The notes beneath the pieces are model-generated. The model saw only the letters and a program-made list of their open reading frames with translations. It was not told the DNA's origin and ran no database searches. From NCBI GenBank assembly GCA_002189035.1, contig CM007989.1, positions 4,867,001 through 4,931,000 of the forward strand: 64,000 nt of DNA. The letters are read 5' to 3'. Made by a program: the position numbers and the translations under genes. Shown one piece after another: positions 58,123 through 64,000 of the stretch (position 1 is the first letter of the stretch; each line of letters begins with the position of its first letter). This DNA comes from Utricularia gibba (lineage: Eukaryota; Streptophyta; Magnoliopsida; Lamiales; Lentibulariaceae).

Positions 58123-59261
58123 ATGGAAGAGGACTTCACCTTCTCTCAACTCCAAATCTTCATGGAATCACCGTTTTTGTCCGATGGAGCCGCCGCTTTT
58201 CCCGACGATATTTTTAGCGCCCTTGAAAGGTCATCATCATATTCCAATCCCTTCGTCCCGCGCAAGACGGAGGGTGCTGAAACAGAGCCGTCGCCGTCTA
58301 AACTACGGAGGATGGCTGTGCCGCCGCCTCATATATCTGTGGAGCGCAACCGGAGGAAGCAGATGAACCAGCATCTCGCCGTCCTCCGGTCGTTCATGCC
58401 TTCCTTCTATGTCAAGAGAGTACGCCCCTTGAAACCCCACATCACAGTTATTGCCTCAAACTTTAAGTTAAACCTTATTAACATGTGATTAGGGAGATCA
58501 AGCATCGATAATAGAGGGAGTCATCAAGTACATCGCTGAGCTACAACGACTAATCCAGTCCCTGGAATCCAAGAAGCATAGAAAATCTTACATGGACATT
58601 GTTTTCAGCCCGAGGACAGTTTTGAGCCCGAGGACTCCTCAACCCGGAAACCTGTACAAACCAGGTACGAGCATTCTTCCGGTCGACCGTTCTTCCTCCA
58701 ACTCTTCCACTTCCTCCATCAACCACAGCATAAACGAGCTCGCTGCGAGCTCGAAATCGGCGGTTGCCGAAGTCGAGGTGAAGTTCTCCGGATCAAATCT
58801 CCAACTTAAAACGGTATCAGCCCGGATCCCCGGCCAGGCAGTCAGAATCATCTCAGCCTTGGAAGAAGTTGCTTTGGAAATACTTGAGGCGAACATCAAC
58901 ACCGTAGATGACAGAATGATCAACTTCTTCACGATCCAGGTGCCGCACGAATCCCCTCTTTAAATAAAAATAAATAAAAACACGTCCCTTTCTCATCTGA
59001 ATTGTTCTGCGCACATTTTGGGGTGCTGCAGCGCGAACAGACCAGACAACTTTTTTGTACGGACAAACAAACTATATATTATTTGTTTTAATCCACATTT
59101 CCGTACAGTCATGATACAGAGATCCCTCCCTTGTTTTGCAACAATAAATCTGATTTGTTTTATGGACCTTTGTGTTGGAGTTTCAGATTGGGATCGAGTG
59201 CAGAATGAGCGCAGAGGAAGTGGCTGAGTTGATCCAGCGGACGTTTTGCTACAAACCTTGA
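58123..59261 (+). CDS. SPCH: SPEECHLESS-type bHLH transcription factor, 3 exons
   Basis: Exons are 58123-58419, 58493-58939 and 59187-59261, with GT/AG introns in phase 0, giving 272 aa. The bHLH lies at about residues 70-127 with H70, E74 and R78 of the DNA-contact pattern (HISVERNRRKQM), then MPSFYVKR, GDQASIIEGVIKYIAELQ and SLESKK. The first intron falls between KR and GDQAS, a family landmark. The C-terminal domain (AEVEVKFSGSN, LKTVSARIPGQ, ALEEVALEILEANINTVDD, IGIECRMSAEEVAELIQ, ending FCYKP) matches SPCH better than MUTE or FAMA. SPCH starts the stomatal lineage in the protodermis. Between the two domains only a short linker with three SP/TP sites (S138, S144, T147) remains, so the protein is much shorter than the Arabidopsis one (about 364 aa from memory). 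An upstream in-frame TTG extension is not a start. Confidence 0.94.
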
Positions 59262-60249
59262 AGTAAGTCTAGGAGACGGTTTGGTGCGTAGATGATGGCA
59301 GAGATCATGCACAAGACTTGACCTTTATGCTCTTTTCTATGTCTGGGTGTTGTGAACCGATGATTTCAGACGTTCAAAAAAACCAATCTCTTTTAAAAAA
59401 AAAACCACTTATCAAAAGGTATAATTGAATAAAAAAATTATAAGATTTATAATAATGAGGGAGAATTCAATCAACCAATTTATGGATATAAACATGGACT
59501 TTTTTGTATGGAGGGCTTGAGATGTGTTCCATCTCACACCAGGTGAAGGTGCGCATCAAACAGCGTGGGTGCCGACCGACCACCTTGGAAGTTGGATGCC
59601 TCGAGAGAGTATACCTACCACAAGTTGGACTGCTCTGGATTCACTCGCCATTACTAGAAAGAAACTTCATAAATTCTTATCATTCACTCATTGACATCCT
59701 TTAAATGGGGTAAGTACCCCTCACCAACAAATTATCACATGTTTTATGTACTGAGGGACATCCTTGAGTGAAGTGAAAGCATTTTGCCGGTATAGGGTAT
59801 GATGTGCAAAGACTTGACAACTTTGGATACGGAAACACAACTATTGCATAACAGGTATGTAATCCCATGAAAAACATAACATAAATAAAAGACGTTACAA
59901 ATATATATAGATAGCATTTTAGATGATCCTTGGGCATCACACAAGAATATTAATCGTTGCCTCTTTATAGCTGCTAATTAGTAAACTTTTTCTAGTTTGA
60001 CTTTTGATGGCTTCCTTAATAGATTAGATTTATTGGATCTCTATTATTCTAGTAGGTCCATTTGATAGAGTTGAGAACCATTATAATAAAACCCGTCTCT
60101 AGAAATCTTTCTTTTTTCTTTTGCTGTATACAATTCGTTCAACTTTATCCTAAATTCCATCAGTAAGCTTCAATTTCAACTTTGACCATCGTCACTAGCC
60201 TTCATTTCTCCCTAAGGATGTGGCTGAGGTAAGCTTATAGTCTATATAG
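59262..60249. other. Downstream of SPCH, no gene recognised
   Basis: This is the presumed SPCH 3' UTR followed by spacer. Short open frames (59504-59704, 59701-59944) have no family content. Confidence 0.4.
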
Positions 60250-60717
60250 GATTCCTCTATAGCCCTAATAATTCCCTGATTTGGGCAAAATTTTTTGGAA
60301 ATAATGTCTTCGTTAGAATATCTGCGGCTTGCAGTTTGAATGATATAAATTATAGCTTGATAATTTCTTGTTTTATGTATTATCTCAAGACAAAGTATTT
60401 AATTTTGATATGTTTCACCTTTTTGAATATAACCGGATTTTGATAAATACATATAGTCGATGTATTGTTGATCTTCAATATAAGAGGCCATTGCATTTTT
60501 ATTTTCAAGTCTTCACACAATTTGATTAGTCATTGAACATGATTACCACTAGCAATATGCTCTACTTTGGCTAAAGATTGTGCTACTAAGTTTTTTTTTT
60601 TGCTCTTCAATGCAAAGACAATAGATCCCAGAGTAAATAAACAACTTTTCGTGGATTTGAGGTTGGGTTCGTCCCTTGCAAAGTTTGAGTCTACAAAGTC
60701 TCAAAGAGAGAGGTTAG

Positions 60718-61887
60718 TGATAACGCATATTTTTGAGTAGCTCAATGCATAGAATTTACTCATTTTGCGCTAAAAAATTAAGTTTAATTGCCTAGTTTCG
60801 TATTTTTGCGCATAAGCACCGTAATTGTGTTATTTTAGTCTTAGTTGGGACTAAATCACAGATTTAGTCCCAACCTTCTAATAGTTTTATTCGAGCAATG
60901 CAGTGTAGATCGCAACACAAATCCCAATGAGCCGAACATGCACAGTGTAGTGACAGAAGATGAGTCCAAAAGTCTGAAAAGTGGTACACACAAAATCCAA
61001 GGAGAAAAAAGGGAGATTTTGGACAAAAAGAGGGAAAGGTGGAGAGAGAAGGCATATCTCTCTTTGGAGAATCAAGACAAGTTTCTGGAGATTTTTCTGG
61101 AGGAAGAAGAAGGAGGGGACGACGAACCAGAAGAACACAGCTTCTCTTGAGAAATTATTTTCGTTCTTCATGTTTACTGTTCCTAGCTAAGACTAGATTT
61201 AGATTTTCTGTGTGAACGAAGTGTCTGTCCTACTTTTGCTTCATATTGCTCGTTGTTGTTTAGCATTTGTAGCCAAGATGCTGCTTAGTATCTGCTATGA
61301 AGATGTTTTACTTTCCATTAACGGGAGTAGCTAAGCACTTAGAGGGGGTGCCTTGGGGTGAAGAGGGGAGAAATATGCTAATCCATCCTTAGACCTGATA
61401 AATCACGAGTCACACTACTTCCTTAACAAACTAGGATAGATTCAGGAGGGGAGGTAGTGAAACCCAACTAACAACCCTAATTAGAGGTAGACCAAAGATT
61501 AGGGGGAAAAACAAGAATTTGAGTAGACCTAGATCTTGTAAGTTAGTTGTATGATTTTTTATTTATGTGAGCTTGTTTAGTGATAGACATACATCCCCTA
61601 GGAGTCCCAAGGCATCACCCATTCCATTCAAGAAACGACCGAATCCAAACTTGTTACCTTTTCCTTACTGCATTCCATCGTAGATCTGTTTTATTCCTAA
61701 CTAAGATCAATTTTACCAACGTGACATTGATTACTTGCATTGACCTTCACATAGCAAGCACCTAGCTCCTTGTGTTCGACCCTAGTCCCCTATGCTCATA
61801 ATTGTTTTATGCTTGAATGTGTATTAGGTTATAAATTTATTTGATAGGAAAGTTTACATTTACGACGTGTGAATTTTTCGTTTATCA
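60718..61887 (+). repeat. Solo LTR with target duplication GTTAG, in the copia relic
   Basis: It starts TGATAACGCATATTTTTG and ends TTTTTCGTTTATCA, flanked by GTTAG at 60713-60717 and 61888-61892. It contains a 31-nt palindrome (60844-60874). No internal sequence of its own element is present. Confidence 0.94.
60844..60874. repeat. Perfect short palindrome in the LTR
   Basis: GTTGGGACTAAATC and its exact reverse complement are separated by ACA: 14-bp arms and a 3-nt loop. The copy at 37055-37085 keeps the structure with one T/C difference that allows a G-U pair. Confidence 0.7.
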
Positions 61888-62437
61888 GTTAGTGTTTTTG
61901 TTGAAGTAAAAACTCAATGATTTAATAGACTTCAAATACCTAAAGATTTCTTACGCAATTTGAAGATGTAAATGAAGAGGTTTTCGCATGAACCTGGAAA
62001 TAAATATTATTATGAAGGTAATATCCAATCGTGGAGGTGAAATATAACAGTGCTCCAAATATTTATGATATTCTTGAATATTTAATGTCTTTTGGCTACT
62101 TTTTGTGCATCTTCATTATTCAAGGGTTTTGGAGACATGATTAGTTTTGAGTTTCAAATTCAGAGTAAACGTCAGCTTGCATTAGGCATATCAAACTCAT
62201 TTAGTAAGTCCTCAATGTATTTTCATTGGCTCAAGAATATGAATTGTGTCTTGTATGATTTTTTTAGTCCCAAAATATATTGAGTTGGCCCCATGTCAGT
62301 TAACTCAAATTTTTCCTTCTATTTTTGTTTTTAATATGCTAAATCTTTTCATTGTTTCATAAGTAGAATGTCATCAATATATAAAGTTATTATGTTCTTC
62401 CCAATCATAGTTTCCAAAATATAGAGGATGGTATCAT

Positions 62438-63766
62438 TGATAAACGAAAAATTCCTATTATCATTGCAATAAAAATAGAATTCCGTATCAAATAAATTTA
62501 GAATCCCTAATCCTCACAAGATACAAATTAAATACATATAAAGTGAAATTCGGGTCGATCACAAGGAGCTTGTGCTTGCAATGCGTTTTTCATTATGCAA
62601 AATTCGGTGTAACAATGTCTCTTAACCTAAACTCAAACTAACAGCGGTAGGTAAGTTCAATAAACAGGATCAAGTATCAACGCTGAAAATAACAAATACT
62701 GGTTCTAACAAAGAGTAATACTAAGATACCTTAAGGGTCTGCAGGTGATGTGGTGCTAAGATACCTAATTTAATTTACCATGTTCCTATACTCACAACGC
62801 TAAACAAGCTAAGCCTACCTAAATCATTCATCATGTTTTCGGCTAAGCTAGTCCCTAATATCATCACCAACATTACAATTAGGTCTACACGGTTCTGCCG
62901 GTTCTACCCTGTACTAATACCTAGTGCTCCCACCTTGATTTGTTGATCTACCTCTAAATCAAGCATCTGAGTTACAAAACTACTTGTTCCCCTTCTTAGG
63001 TCTACCCATGAAATGATAGAAACAAGAACTAAGAAACAAACATAAATTATATCATTAACCCTAGACCCACATCACCATATTTCACCTTAAGGCATCCCTA
63101 AAGTTTTAACTACTCATACTTAGAAGATAAAACATGATTTCATTTAGATAATGTGGAGAAAATAGCAGAAACATTGTAAGTAAGTCAGATACAGAAACTG
63201 AAAACGTTCAGTAAACGAAAAGGAAATAAAGATTGTTTTGATGCTCGTTTGCTACTGTTCACGGCCAGGAACAGTAGTGCTGGACTGGGCTTTGGTGATG
63301 TTCTTGAGGATGAAGCCCTTCTTCTCCTCTTCTCATCAGTGTTCTTCGTGTTGGAGGAGGAGACGCCTCCTCATGTGTGTGTTGCTACAGAAGCTCCGCT
63401 TCCTTTTTTTCGAAAAATATGTCCCCTCCTTTATTCCAATGCACTATTCCTGACACTAGCACTGTTCTCGCCCTGAACTTGCAGACTGCAGGCGGCAGAA
63501 CAGTGCTCTTTGTCTCCCTTTAGATGTTGCGCCCCTTTAACTTGATTCACACGTCTTTGAGTCTGATTTGATGCTAGTCCTCTTGCTGAACTTAATTAAA
63601 CATTAGTAACAAAGGTAGTATCAAAGGAGTTAGTCAACTTTTCAACATAAGCACAAAATTAATATAAACAACACATAAAACATGAAAAATCACACAAATC
63701 TAACCTAAACCTAAGTAAAACATAATAATTTTGCATTATAAGATGCAAAGAAAATGTGTGCCATCA
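62438..63766 (-). repeat. Solo LTR with target duplication ATCAT, in the copia relic
   Basis: On the minus strand it starts TGATGGCACACATTTTC and ends GGAATTTTTCGTTTATCA. ATCAT flanks it at 62433-62437 and 63767-63771. It is related to the LTR fragments at 4608-5167 and 41380-41816 and shares its end with 60718-61887. Confidence 0.93.
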
Positions 63767-64000
63767 ATCATATTTGCGTATTATATATTCCATCTATGTA
63801 AAAAAACATTAATTATGGATTATCATTCCTTTGGAGCTTGCTTTAAATTATAGAGAGCTTTTTTTAACTTTAGAACCTTTTGTGACTCACTCTTAAGCAC
63901 ATATCCTAGAGGAAGTTGAACATAAATATCTTCATGTAATTTATCAATTAAAAATACACTCTTGTAATTTAGATAATCTAGGGTCCAACGTTGATTCACA

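Larger units (their letters stand above)
60250..64000 (-). mobile_element. Ty1/copia relic (minus), runs off the window, split by two solo LTRs
   Basis: On the minus strand, 64000-63772 gives RT (DIYVQLPLGYVLK, LKKALYNLKQAPKE). 62437-61893 continues RT (ITLYIDDILLM near 62380, DLLNEFDMPNA near 62200). 60712-60250 gives the RNase H end (AADILTKTLFPK near 60310). The frames carry many stops. The two LTRs at 60718-61887 and 62438-63766 interrupt this one element, and the copia sequence resumes on the far side of each. Confidence 0.83.

Noticed and set aside
1-64000. CRISPR array, bacterial operon, rRNA or tRNA genes
   Set aside because: None was seen; the tandem repeats present have no spacer structure and all genes have plant-type introns.

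Overview
The window is nuclear DNA from a flowering plant, most likely a eudicot. It holds spliced plant genes with GT/AG introns, AT-rich spacers and many plant-type LTR retrotransposons. I see no bacterial operon, rRNA, tRNA or CRISPR array. Three host genes can be assembled exon by exon, and a fourth is probable. An RVE6-type REVEILLE clock MYB (minus strand, 400-2700) has eight exons and 301 aa. An HPGT1-type hydroxyproline O-galactosyltransferase (plus, 10407-13371) has twelve exons and 342 aa. A SPEECHLESS-type stomatal bHLH (plus, 58123-59261) has three exons and 272 aa. A probable heavy-metal-associated isoprenylated protein (plus, about 7270-7854) has no visible start. They share no pathway; they are islands in a transposon landscape.

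Left part (1-20.1 kb). RVE6 lies at the left edge. It is followed by a copia-type LTR copy (3689-4607) abutting the tail of another LTR (4608-5167), then AT-rich spacer, the HIPP gene, a truncated LTR (8889-9930, minus), HPGT1, a copia gag relic and a MULE transposase relic. The MULE is split by a solo LTR with a TTTGC target duplication.

Middle (20.1-33.7 kb). An Athila-like Ty3/gypsy element on the minus strand carries gag, protease-RT-RNase H, integrase and the start of an extra 3' ORF. It is bounded by two LTR pieces in opposite orientation, which is not a normal element structure. A tandem array of about 46 bp and a PIF/Harbinger transposase relic follow.

Right of centre (33.7-56 kb). 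A nearly complete Ty1/copia element (plus, 33829 to about 41385) has few lesions in pol. Next come a minus-strand copia relic interrupted by two solo LTRs with target duplications, and pieces of other copia, gypsy and Harbinger elements, one of them scrambled.

Right end (56-64 kb). About 2 kb of spacer precedes SPCH. A minus-strand copia relic then runs off the window and is interrupted by two more solo LTRs with target duplications.

Nothing here supports a wholly new biological system. The best leads are the short SPCH linker region, the conserved G-box/TATA/hairpin module in one LTR family, the five clean solo LTRs inside dead transposons, and the inverted-LTR gypsy locus.
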